A stretch of DNA of 64,000 nt from Eucalyptus grandis. Taxonomy: Eukaryota; Streptophyta; Magnoliopsida; Myrtales; Myrtaceae. Where the stretch lies: the NCBI RefSeq assembly GCF_016545825.1, contig NC_052620.1:15624001-15688000 (forward strand), written 5' to 3'. Positions 12,770 to 23,496 of this stretch are shown here, one piece after another. A model generated the notes under the pieces. That model searched no databases. It had not been told where the DNA came from and saw only the letters and a program-made list of their open reading frames with translations. How positions within the stretch are numbered: the stretch's first letter is position 1; every line of letters starts with the position of its first letter. Both the position numbers and the translations under genes were made by a program.

Positions 12770-13874
12770 GGCCGCGTTTGGTCGTCTGGACATTTTTGCC
12801 GAGATAGGATAATGCCGGATAAGATAAGGATAGAATAGGATTAAATATCAAATCCAATGTTTGTTGACATTTTAATATAATATTAATTTAAATAAATATT
12901 ATCCAAATAAATATTTGATTTGCAGAATTAAAACTAAAAATAAACCAGGGAAATAAAACAACCCTCTTCCTCGTGAAGCAAAGGAGGAGGCCATAAGCGC
13001 TCAACTCAACTTTCCACAAAGAAAATAGTACTCTTAGAAGAGGCAAAAAAATTGCCGGAAGGTGAGGCGAACTGAAAATCTCTTTATCGGAGATAGACAA
13101 TCTTGTGGATCTTCAATGAATAAATGAACTCGAGAAAAAAACCCAGCTTTTTGCACTTTGCCGGAGATGTCAAGTTACTGGGTCGATCATTTAAAAATGA
13201 TATTGTCAAATTTGGGTCTTTAGCATGTGTTGAACAGAGGAGAGAGCACGGGATGCGATTTGGAGAAATGAAGGGATGGGGGTAGTTTTTTTTTAAGAGA
13301 TTATTGAAACAATCTCGGGCAACGCTTGAGCTTTTTACCTGGTCCTTTCTATTCATCCCTGCTTTTCTCATTCTATATCTATGCGAGCAACCATGAAGAG
13401 GTGGCTCAGCCATGGAAGGCCAATGACTGCAAACTGCCACGACTAATATGGTGGCTCGACCATGGACCCTAGCTCCAGATCTCACCTCGTCGATCACAAA
13501 CCAGCGCATCACCAACCAGATCTGGTCGGCTCTGTCTTCCCAAGGTTGCCACAACTTTGGCCAAATATGAACTGTAGCAACGAAGGAAGAGGGGAGGAAG
13601 AGAGAGAAATTTTATTTTTCAAATTTCACATATTCTATCTGGGTCTATCCCATCTCCTAGGTGGGATTTTTTTATCCGGACTATATCTGGGGTATATTCA
13701 ATCATATCTGGATTTCGTGTCACTTTAAACTCCGGATATGATAACTTTTATCATATCTAGTGTTTAGGGCATTTATAGACCGGATAAAACTCCGGATATG
13801 ATAAAAGTTATCATATCCCGGATATGATAACTTTTATCATATCCGGAGTTTTATCCGGTCTACCAAATGCAACC
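12770..13874. mobile_element. PIF/Harbinger-like non-autonomous element
   Basis: The left end is GGCCGCGTTTGGTCGTCTGG, and the right end read on the minus strand is GGTTGCATTTGGTAGACCGG. These diverged terminal inverted repeats fit the PIF/Harbinger GTTTGG pattern. A 3-bp CTA lies directly outside both ends (12767-12769 and 13875-13877), matching the 3-bp duplications of this superfamily. No transposase frame is present; ORFs inside are short. The right end carries an 87-bp near-perfect palindrome. Confidence 0.72.
13776..13862. repeat. 87-bp palindrome at the element's right end
   Basis: TAGACCGGATAAAACTCCGG and the sequence inward to about 13818 are mirrored exactly to CCGGAGTTTTATCCGGTCTA at 13862. 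A further partial copy (AACTCCGGATATGATAAC) lies at about 13727. The perfect match implies a recent origin or strong homogenisation. Confidence 0.9.
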
Positions 13875-13877
13875 CTA

Positions 13878-16562
13878 GAGTCTACAACATGGAGAAGTCC
13901 GATGAGAGCTTAATTCTTGAAAAATAAAATTACAATCAATCTATCAAGAAAGTTTTAGAAAAGGAATAGCATGATCAAATTATGCAGTCAAATCAATCAG
14001 TAATGCATATCAACTAATGTTTACCATGTTTTAGAAAAGGAATAGCATGATCAAATTTGCCAGGGTACTCTATATATAAGAGATTAGATTAAGATGCTCT
14101 AAATTCCTAAATAGTTCATTGATATTAAAATACGAGAAAGGATCTATACATAAGATGAAACAATATCATGTGAAAATATATAGTAAATCTTGCGGGATTC
14201 GCATAGTGATTAAAGGAAGGAATTGTGTGTGTGGGTTGAGCACATCACTGGCGTTCAATTTTCCACATCAGAAAATGTAGACAATTTTATACCCTACCTG
14301 GTCCATGAGATTAGTAATATATGTCATGAGCTTGACCTTTTAGCTGCCTAAGATATAAGCTTCTAGGTGAGAGAAATAACTTATTACCAGAAAATGAAAA
14401 GATTAGTTAATCAAGTAGATAAAGCCTTCCCTCCTCCTTTTTGCCCCCTTTCTATCTAGCATAGTTATGGAAGCAGGTTGATGAAATTTCGTCTATGTGA
14501 TTTCTCATATGCGTGAATACATTTTATGTTTTTAGGTATATCACAACTTTGATGAAAATTGGTTTGTTCCAAATCTAGCTAAATTAAGAATTTTTTCATG
14601 GACACAATCAACTAAACTATAGAAGAAATTAAAATCAAGACTCAACCTCAACATCAAAAGTTAAATAAGTAGCAGAAATTGAATCTATACTGAAATGAAA
14701 CCTTCACGGCAAAAAAGAATGAATGCCTGGAAGATCGACTAATTCATTTCCTATTTGAAGTGGCTTTAAATCAAACCGTAAAGGTAGGGGAGGACACAGA
14801 AATACATCATCCACCAATTAAATAAGTACCTTAGGTGCTTCTAGAGCACACATCCTACTCGGCCGACCCCAACCACACGCAAAATTCAAAGAACACTCAA
14901 GTTTATCAAGGACATAAGTCACTTGATTTGTGGTTGTGTTCTGAACCACCTCCCCTAGCAATAATTTTTTTTTTTTTTAATTGTGTAACGAGTATTTGAC
15001 TTTTTTAATATCAGAAAAAGTTTACTAGAAATCTTAAAATTGTAAAAGTGCAATCAAGAAAAAATACAACTAAGTCCTAAAATTTATCAATATGATGTAA
15101 TCAAGTTTCTCTATTAACTTTGTTCAATTTAGTTGATGGAAAATGCTGACATGGCTTCTTCTTGTTTTATTCGTTTTCTCTCTTACTGGCATCGAGCTTA
15201 AAAGAAAAGTCCGTGTGCAAAAACGTCGTTGTTTAAGATTCAGCCCAAATTTCCAAGCCATGATTGAGTTTTCTTCTCAAGTGTTGTTTACTTCTTCATC
15301 CGTCTTCTGTCCAGTGTCCATATTATTCGTGGAGTTCGCTTCTTATTTGTCGATCCTCCTGTTCTTCGTCCAAGTATCCTTCTTCTTCTTCGTCGAGTCC
15401 CCATATTTCCTCTTCGATCGAACGTGACGAGGTCGAGTCCTCGCACAGGAGCTTGATGAGCCAACAACGACGTCGAGTCCTCTTCGTCCAAGCCCGACGG
15501 TGGGGATGACAGTGTTATAAGCCACCACATTGAGCTTATCCCCTTTCTTGTATTCTGTTTTTGTTCCAATGGAGGCATGGAAACTCATTTGAGGTGTTTT
15601 CTCTTGGGGATTAAACAGGACTGAAGTTTGAGAGTGAAGTCAACGTTACAGCAGGTGGCTGCATCTATTTGAAATACCAAGAATTGTGTTCAGACATATT
15701 CTCATGGTTTATTCTAATTGTCAAATACTAAATGGAAGGCAGTTGTTTTGTGGCTCAACTGCCAAAGCAGAAAGCAAAAGAAGGGTAGAGCACAAAAGCG
15801 TGCTCAATTCTGTGATGGAGACTTGGTGTAAGCAGAAGTAGCAAGCTTTTCCGACCTGCCTATATCTCCTTTCCTTCTTTGTTCATTCTAGTGGCAAGCG
15901 GCTGCTATTCTTCGGTCATTCCTGGTCTCGAATAACAAGACTCAGTCTGAGTGAGGGTTTGAACTTTTGAGAGCTTTTTCTAGGATTCCGTGTTGGGTTT
16001 CGCTTGAAGGAGTTTAAGTCTGTTTATTCGTGGCTTTGCCTCTCTTATTGTGGCCATTTTCTGTTACATTGACGATCTTATCAGATATTCTTGTGACCAT
16101 TCACCTGCAGCAAATGAAGATAATAGATGAGCATTTTAATTGAGTTGCGGTCTCTTACCAAGAATTGTTAATACTTCCTGTCTTGGTGATTTATATACAT
16201 GGGAAAAACAAGACGCATGGTCATTCACGCGGGTTCACACACAGTGCATATAAGCTGTGAATTAGAAGGGAAGGTTGAAAAATTACGCAATGGTGATGAG
16301 CTACATTCTAATTTAGAGATTGAAACTGAGTAGCCTCAAGAAGAGACTACAAATGTGAATGCATTAGGTAAGACCTACCTACATACATAGCGTGTAATTA
16401 TTCATCATACTATACCAAAATGGTCCGTGTATTGATCTGGTTTGATAATATTAGATCCATCTTTCAATATTTAAAATTTCTTGTCTAGTAGCTACCGCTA
16501 GAAAAGGGAAGCACGGCTTTACCTGTCTATTGGGTGTATACAGTCTTTCTCTTGGGGAATGC
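13878..16562. other. Non-coding stretch
   Basis: No gene is recognised. A short segment near 15617-15690 (KFESEVNVTAGGCIYLKYQ) follows an AG and could be an exon scrap of unknown origin. Confidence 0.35.
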
Positions 16563-16662
16563 NNNNNNNNNNNNNNNNNNNNNNNNNNNNNNNNNNNNNN
16601 NNNNNNNNNNNNNNNNNNNNNNNNNNNNNNNNNNNNNNNNNNNNNNNNNNNNNNNNNNNNNN
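16563..16662. other. Assembly gap (100 N)
   Basis: Exactly 100 N, the conventional placeholder for a scaffold gap of unknown size. Any ORF crossing it is an artefact. Confidence 0.99.
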
Positions 16663-16817
16663 ATACTGCAACATCTTTTCCACCAAATGAAGGTTACTCC
16701 CTCCATAGTGTCCACAATTTCAGGAATACTGGGTCCTCGTGAAACTCCTCTATGCTTCCACTAGATAGATGAACATTCTGAACAACTTTCTCTCGACAGC
16801 TGATTTCGAGGTGGATT

Positions 16818-18482
16818 TGAAAGAAAATCGAAGGGAAGAGAGAGAGAGAATCGAAAATGTCCTGTCCTAAGTTCTTCTGGAAATCCTCCCTCTTCATTTC
16901 TCCCTCTCCTGCATCTGCCTTTTGAGCTTGCTACGCGACCTCGACTCCGACTCCCCACATGGCGGGTTGCTCACCATGTTGACTGGGCTTAGTTGCTGTC
17001 TCGTTCTCTCTCCATGTACTCTACTAGTTTTTGTCTTCGTGAGCTGAAGATCTTTCAAACCTGGTCGTTTCAGGTCCTAGCGAAGCAACAATCGATTCTG
17101 TCAATGTAGACTCCCGCCAACTCCTTGCATCGCCGGTCTTCGCCCTATCAAGCTCAAGTACATCTCTCTCCAATTTTCCTTTTTTGTTCCTTTTGCTTCT
17201 CTGTTTTTCTCAACCATAAGAGGAGTCGAAAGCCAAAAATTTTATATGCTTTTGTTTTTAGTTTAAATTTAATGCGTTATGTCTAGTGTGATGTGTCTGA
17301 ATTTGGGCTAATTTTTCGCTGTATGCTTTTTAAACTACTTTTATGGGAGTGTAGTAAGAGACTAAAGGACTTTGAGCCACAGAATTGGACAAATGTGAGT
17401 CTGATTTCTCTTTTGCCTCCATCAATGGCGAATTTTACCATCAATGGCGAAGAGTCCCTTTGAGTTAGACCCGGAAAATGCCGAGAAAAAGTGCATTTCA
17501 ATGAGTGAGTCTAATGAATCATATTTTCCTCCCCGCCTTGACAATGCATCTTGGTTCATGTTGATTATGACAAAGTTCAATGCTAGCAGAATAATTGATA
17601 TATTTCTTCCTCGTCCCTCAAGCTCTTAGTATGATGAGGTTCCAAGACTCTTGGAAGCGGCGCTGCATAGCATTGAACTTTGTCATAATCGAGATGCATC
17701 GCTAGACAAAGTAAAACAGATTCATTACGATTCAATCATTGGAAAGGCACTTTTTTTGGCATTCTCCCCGAGCCTTGTACTGTGTACCGGGACTCTCAAG
17801 CCATTTGATGGAGGCAAAAGAGACATCGGGACTCACATTGGAAAATCAGTAAAAATACATAGAGAAAAGAGACAGTTGTCCAATTCGTGACTCAAAAGTC
17901 CTTTCGCTCTCTTTCCCGCACCAAATAGTTCAAACATAAAATAAAAACTAGCCAAATCGCGCGCATCGCACTAGATCTGCCGGCAATCGCATTGACAAAA
18001 GTAAAACAAAAATACTCCAAGATGATTTTTTGGCTTAACTTGACCTCTTGATGGTTGAGGAGAAAGGAGAGAAGGAACAGAGGGAGCAAAAGGAACAAAA
18101 AGGGATTGGAGAGAGACGTACGAGATTGGATTTGGGCGACGCCGATCTTGGGAGCCGCCTGGCGACCCAAGTGGAGCCTACATTGCATAGAGAGACCAAT
18201 TGTTACCTTAGCACCTTGAACGACCAAGGTTTTTGAAAAGCGACGCGCTTGCTCATGACGAAGATGAAGAACCAATAGAGTACATGTCGAGAGAGAACCG
18301 AGACGAAAGCGACTCTCGCCCAATTAGCATAGTGAGCAACTTGCTTGAGTCTCGCCATGCGGGAGTTGAGTCGGAGTTGCGAGCTCAAGGATCTAATGCG
18401 GAGGGAGAAAATGGGGAGCGGAATTTCCAAAAGACCTAAGGATTTCGATTCTCGCTCTCTTCCCCTTCGATTTTCTTTTCCC
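16818..18482. repeat. Long inverted repeat, two arms of about 0.8 kb
   Basis: The left arm (about 16818-17600) and right arm (about 17655-18482) are diverged reverse complements around a spacer of about 60 bp. Matched landmarks (left plus strand, right minus strand): CTCGACTCCGACTC with GCAACTCCGACTCAACTC; TCTCTCCATGTACTCTA with TCTCTCGACATGTACTCTA; TTTTTTGTTCCTTTTGCT with the same; ATTATGACAAAGTTCAATGCT with the same; TCTCTTTTGCCTCCATCAA with the same. The arms look like a gene's 5' leader and first exons (one arm has ATGGCGAGACTCAAGCAAG), but I cannot name the gene. A transcript across it would fold into one long hairpin. Confidence 0.85.
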
Positions 18483-19167
18483 AACGGAACAGAAAAAAAA
18501 AAAGGAAACGAACATAAATAATCTTTTTTTTTTTTCTAGGGCGACATTTTTCAAATGTATTTTTTTTTTCTCTAGGATACTAGGAGTGAGCGGTTTCCCG
18601 ATTCCTTACAAGTTTCCGTCCGGAACCCGGAACTTACCCGTTAGAATCAAAAATCCGAACTTACCACAACGGTTCCGAGGTCGGTTCCGGTGTTCCTTTT
18701 TTTTTTTTTTTTTTTTCTCGTTTTTTTTTGGTTTCATTTTTCAGGGTAAACTATGCACCAATTGCTTAGTTCCGCCATTGGGTAAGATCATAACGAAAAG
18801 CTATGTCTGATGTTATAAGCTAGCATTGTGATATTCCAAACCACTCTTAAGTTTACAAGCAAACTTAGTTTTGCTATATCAAATTAAAAGAAAAAGGTAC
18901 CAACAAAGCATACCTAAAAATTTGGATGTCGAACTCACATCCATCTCCTTCTCCGATGAATCCAATTGCAAAGCATTTGGGGACTTCACAGCTGTAGTCC
19001 CCACTTCTATTTGGCAAAGCCAAGTCCTCCTTTCGCACTACATTGAGAACAAATCCATCAGAACCCTTTTGCCTTTAAAAGATTAGCAGTGTTCCATCAA
19101 GTATGTCATTGGATTCTTCTGCTTTCATGGTACAAAGGTTAGAGTAGGGAAAAAGAACACAGCATAC

Positions 19168-19350
19168 CTAAAAAAATTCCAAATCCCACGGCGGATGATT
19201 TCCAAGCTAGCAACAATTGCAATCAAGGCCTGGAAACTCTCAATAAGTGAATTTATTGAGTCATCCATCTGGTTTCTGGATACCAGACAATTGGTATTAT
19301 CCAAATCAGCAGACACATCGACATCATATTTAGCCTCATCCTCATTGACG
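19168..19350 (-). pseudogene. EXS-domain (PHO1/XPR1-like) exon fragment
   Basis: The minus-strand frame ends in VASLEIIRRGIWNFFR at a GTATGC donor. This resembles the conserved C-terminal EXS motif of PHO1-type phosphate exporters (ASLEVIRRG.WNF.R, normally followed by ENEH). The following ENEH exon is not found nearby. It is a short fragment within the hAT-like element; assignment rests on this one motif. Confidence 0.4.
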
Positions 19351-19469
19351 ATCTTGTGTTCGGGCCATAGACTCCTGCTTGCAGCTGTTTGCAGAATTAC
19401 ACCATAGAGAAGTTCACATTTAAAAAGTACAGAAAAAAATACCGAAGTTAAAACATGATGCCAAGTTCA

Positions 19470-19753
19470 ATTTCAACTTCAAGCATAAGACTACAGACTG
19501 AAATCGTCAGAGCTAAATGGCTACATATATCTCTGGCAGTCTACGTACTACAGCATGTTTAAATAACTCTGAAAGGACCTGTACTATAACAACATGACAG
19601 AAAGGACAGAACTGCAACTTTAAGCATAAGACTACAGACTGAAATCATCACAGCTAAATGACTACATGTATCTCTTGCAGTGTACTTTAAGGCATGTTCA
19701 AAATACTCCTATAGGACCTCTACTATGCCAACATGACAGAAAGAACAGAGCTT
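19470..19753. repeat. Tandem duplication, period about 142 bp
   Basis: Two diverged copies share AGCATAAGACTACAGACTGA (starting at about 19481 and 19623) and AACATGACAGAAAG. Located inside the hAT-like element. Confidence 0.8.
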
Positions 19754-20799
19754 GCATGTGAAAAAGGGAAATTCATGAGACCCACGAGGCACATATACCA
19801 GCGCCTCCCTGCAATATTGGTATACTTTATCCAAAGTCTAAAATAGTTGCTCACATTTGTGGTGTTCTGCTGATGAGTTTCCTGCATTTCTACTACTATT
19901 TTGGCACACCTGAGCGCCAATGCATGGCCTGCAGGTGAAAAAAAAAAAAAGTGTCACAGAAAAGATCAGACTGACGGGGAATGTGTATAAGGAGTTGAAT
20001 AACCTAGAACCTGATATTTTTCAGAGCAGTATCGTGCTTCTCTGCAGCTACCACAAATTTTATCTCCTTTCCATGTTCCACACCAGTTACAGAGTGGAGC
20101 TGCATAACAACAATACGTTTTGGCCAAAAAAAGAGAAGGATCAATACCATAATTACTGAGAGACTAACACAACAAAACAAGTAGTCAAAAGCCCATCTAT
20201 GAGTTCAGTCTTTGAAATTAGGCCCTTAAAGACAACAACAGAACCAAGTCATTGTATGTGCACTGTCATAAAGTATAAAACTGATAAAAACAGAGGATAG
20301 CATATTCATCTGCTCAAATGTATGTGCATTGTCATAAAGTAATCCATCCACTTCCAAAGACAAAAATCAGAACATAACTGACTAGGAAAAGACATAAAAA
20401 GCTACCTCCACTCTCTAAAGGTTTGCCACTCCCATCATGTCGTGGGGGTTCACTTAAGTAGATTGTCACGAGGCAATTGGCAACGAAAAACTTTAACACT
20501 TGAACACCACCAGACCACCAGAGGACCAAAAGAATGAGACAAATTAGATTAAGACAAGTGCACAAATAATAAATTGAAACAGGACTTGCTGAATTAAGAC
20601 AATTAAAAGTACCTTCTAGATGCATTTACTGTAGGTTGCTTCCATTGTTCATGTTGATCACGAAGAAGACAAGACATCGATGGACACATGAACAAATATA
20701 TTGTACAATGAAACGTGGATTCTCTATCATAGGTCAGTGCATTCAAAATCAACCAGAGTCCTCTACAGACACTCCTCAAAACCATAATGGCAGAGCAAC

Positions 20800-21000
20800 T
20801 ACAACTCAATCGACTCTAGAGCTGGGTTCCCCAAATTCGAGAGAAAAACGCAACCACAACTCAATCGACTCTAGAGCTGGGTTCCCAAAATTCGAGAGAA
20901 AAACGCAAAATTTTTTCACCCAGAAAAGAGAACAACCCAACCACAACTCAGTCGACTTCAGAGCTGGGTTCCCAAAATTCGAGAGAAAAACGCAAAATTT
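20800..21000. repeat. Three tandem copies of a 56-86 bp unit
   Basis: The units share AGAGCTGGGTTCCC and TTCGAGAGAAAAACGC. The second and third have an added CAAAATTTTTTCACC tail. They sit directly downstream (minus strand) of the eIF4E exon, within what would have been its first intron. Confidence 0.85.
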
Positions 21001-21005
21001 TTCAC

Positions 21006-21314
21006 CTCCAGAACTCTTCGATGGTAGAGAAAGTGTAGATCGGGCGCATGGAGGCACCCCAGGCCATCTGCTTCGATTTTGTGGCAAGGTTATCGAACCA
21101 TAAAGTCCACGAGTGCTCGAGGGGATGCGGCTGGTTCGCCTTGGGCTCCTCCTTCGCCGACTGCTCGGCTAAGTCCTCTTCGCCCGCAATCTCTCCTCCT
21201 CCAGCTCTGGTCGCCACTGCTTGCAATGCCCTTCGAATTAGGGTTAGGGTTCGCGGCGACGGGGTTCTTCTGGTCGTCGGCGATCGCAGCTGCCGCCGCT
21301 ACCGCAGATTTCAC
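21006..21314 (-). pseudogene. Captured first exon of eIF4E (cap-binding factor)
   Basis: The minus-strand frame contains [15 protein letters not shown], then [16 protein letters not shown], ending at a GTGAAA donor. This is the start of the plant eIF4E cap-binding fold (usual form [13 protein letters not shown]...[14 protein letters not shown]). eIF4E binds the mRNA 5' cap for translation initiation. The acidic N-terminal tail ([16 protein letters not shown]) is in another frame, so at least one indel separates it from the core. The next exon (normally starting YNNIHHPSKLA) is absent. It is an isolated exon inside a hAT-like element, not a working gene. Confidence 0.82.
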
Positions 21315-21955
21315 CGTCTCTTACAACACCATGTTTTTTTCTCAGGAAAGTTTTGCAGCTCTCTCTCTCTCTCTCGCTATTTCTGTTGCATTCGCATCTG
21401 AAATCAAGGGCGGCGCGAGCGCGGGCCGACTGGCGTCCAGCGGCAGGACGACCGGCGTCCGGCGGAGGCTGAGTGGCAAGGCGAGCGAGGGTGACGGCGT
21501 CGAGGAGGCAAGGGCGAGGCGAGCGTGGGACGACTTGCGTCCAACGGCGTCCGGTGGCGGCGTCGAGGATTAGCAGAGTCCGGCGGCGGCGTCGAGGGCG
21601 AGCAACGTCAGGCGGTGGCGTCGAGGGCGACCAGCGTCGGCGACAGGCAGAGGCAGAGGACGGGAGAGACTGAGAGAACCGTGAAAGCGTGAAATGAACT
21701 GGAAGTTTTGATTCGGGGCTTTTTTGTTTTGGGGGCTTTGGAGCCCTAATCGGAACCGGTCCCTTTAGAACCGGAAACCGAACTGAACTGGAAACCGGTC
21801 CCTTTAAAACTGGGACTGAACCAGTTTTCGATTTTACTCGGGAACCGCACTCATCCTTGTAAGATAGCCATAAAAAAAAAAAAAAGGAAATGAACGAAAA
21901 TAATTTTTAAGATTCTCAACAAGAAATAATTATCGACATTCTAACACGATACTTA

Positions 21956-22921
21956 GGCGCGTTTGAATGATTCTGCTTTCCTGAGCCGATTTCGACTAAA
22001 CGATTATTTTTTATTCCGTTCTAACCGATTCCCGAGAAAAACGCATTTGGTAGAATCGTCCAAATTTTTAATTCTCAAGTAGAATTGCGTTTGATACGCA
22101 AGTTAATTGATTCTGTTCCAAATTAATTTCTTTTAATTTTTAAATAAATTTTAAATAATTTTTTTACTTTTTTTCTTTCCTTTTCCTTTTTTTTTTTTTT
22201 TTTCCTTTTTTTTTTTTTTCCCTTTTTTCCTATTCTTCTTCTTCTTCGTCCGCCTAAGTGAGCGCCGCCGCGCCTGAGGTCGGCCTTCGTTAGCCGAGCC
22301 TCACCGGGCAAGAAGGGAGGCTCCAGCCCGCCGAGGCTCCCCTCGCCAAATCCGGGCAAGGTCGAGCCTCGCCAGTGGCCGTGCGAGCTTCACCGTGTGC
22401 CCGGCGAGGCTCGCCTAGCCACCCGAGGCTTGACCTCGCCCGATTTGGCGAGGCTGCCAAGCCTCCGCCTGGCGAGGCTCGCCTAGCGCCGTGGCAGGCT
22501 CGGCCTCACGGGCCGGGCGAGGCCGGCTCGCCACCTAAGAAGGCCGGGCCCGCTAGATCCGGGCGAGGCCGAGCCTCGCCGTGGCCGGGCTTGCTCCGCG
22601 AGGTCGCCGAACCCGCCCTAGCCCGGCGAGCCTCCCGGCGACCTCGCCGGACCGGCGACCGGTGGCGGACGGCGGCGATGGCGGCGGCGCGAGCGGCGGC
22701 GAACGGTGGCGAACGGCAACCGGGATGACGAAAGGGAAGAGCGAGGGTTTCACCGTTTTGATTCTTTTTCGATTCTCGGACAGAGAATCAAATTTTTTTA
22801 TTCTCAAATCTTGTCCAAAATTGTTCCCGGAACAAAAATTTTACCAAATGTGATTCTCATTCCAAACCGATTCTGGGAACAAAAATCGGGGGACCGACCG
22901 TTTGGTTGCCAAACAAAGTTC
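21956..22921. mobile_element. GC-rich-core MITE, possibly PIF/Harbinger-like
   Basis: The left end is GGCGCGTTTGAATGATTCTG, and the right end on the minus strand is GAACTTTGTTTGGCAACC. The flanking AT-rich arms repeat GATTCT/AGAATC motifs in inverted orientation. The core (22250-22730) is very GC-rich and built from inverted GCGAGGCTCG-type motifs. No target duplication is clear. ORFs in the core are by-products of base composition. Confidence 0.5.
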
Positions 22922-23496
22922 TAGAAGCCGAAAGAAAATTTGGAACTATTGTAGCAAAGCTCCCTTCTAAATTTTCTTAACCGGATAAAATCTTTTTCTG
23001 GCTCTCGTCCAAAAAAAAAAAAAATCTTTTTCTGGTTTAGTTTGCAAAAGGGTAAATACCTGTTCCCTGAAAAGGAAATATTAACCCTTTTTTTTCCTAT
23101 AAAAAAATTCCTTTTTTTTTTCACCTTTTCCTTTTTGGCCCCATATAAAATGGAGAGCTGCGGTGGATTCACATTTCCATGGGGGAGTACCTGGTTTCCG
23201 TTGTGTGACACCATGGGAACGCCGATCAAGCAAGCTATAAATTCACGCCAACTTTTGACCTCATGGCCGAATCTCCTGGCCCACCGCCGCCGGGATCCCG
23301 ACGGCTGCAGTCGCCGGAGTATCACTTGTCAACTGCCAAGTCTAAGTAGATCAATATAGAGGCAGTAGTATCACTTGTCAACTGCCTGGTGGAAAATTTG
23401 TTCTTTCGGTCGCTGCCTGGTGGCATTTGCCAGCTATAATTATTTGCCATTTGCTGAAGTTTTAATAAATTGACCTCTTCTTCCCTTTTATTTTAG
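22922..23496. other. Non-coding, upstream of spinster-like exons
   Basis: T-rich sequence and poly(A/T) runs. I could not find the preceding transporter exon. Confidence 0.35.

Larger units (their letters stand above)
18580..21858. mobile_element. hAT-like element carrying host gene fragments
   Basis: The left end is TAGGAGTGAGCGGTTTCCCG. The right end on the minus strand is AAGGATGAGTGCGGTTCCCG, an inverted pair. The two ends closely match those of the clear hAT element at 27657-29911. Flanking 8-mers CTAGGATA (18572-18579) and GTAAGATA (21859-21866) agree at 6 of 8 positions, fitting an old 8-bp hAT duplication. Subterminal GGTTCC/GGAACC motifs recur at both ends, and a GC-rich block (21400-21680) resembles one in the other element. 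No transposase is seen. Inside are minus-strand exon pieces of eIF4E and of an EXS-like gene, so it is Pack-TE-like. Confidence 0.7.

Noticed and set aside
16527..16764. ORFs across the N run
   Set aside because: They exist only because N codons are not read as stops.
17444..17890. Two small ORFs (MAKSPFELDPENAEKKC..., MEAALHSIELCHN...)
   Set aside because: They lie on the two arms of the long inverted repeat and translate the same ancestral sequence in opposite directions. Neither has a conserved partner frame in the other arm.
22375..22853. Arg/Ala/Pro-rich ORFs
   Set aside because: They lie in the GC-rich core of a MITE, with inverted GCGAGGCTCG motifs; no domain.
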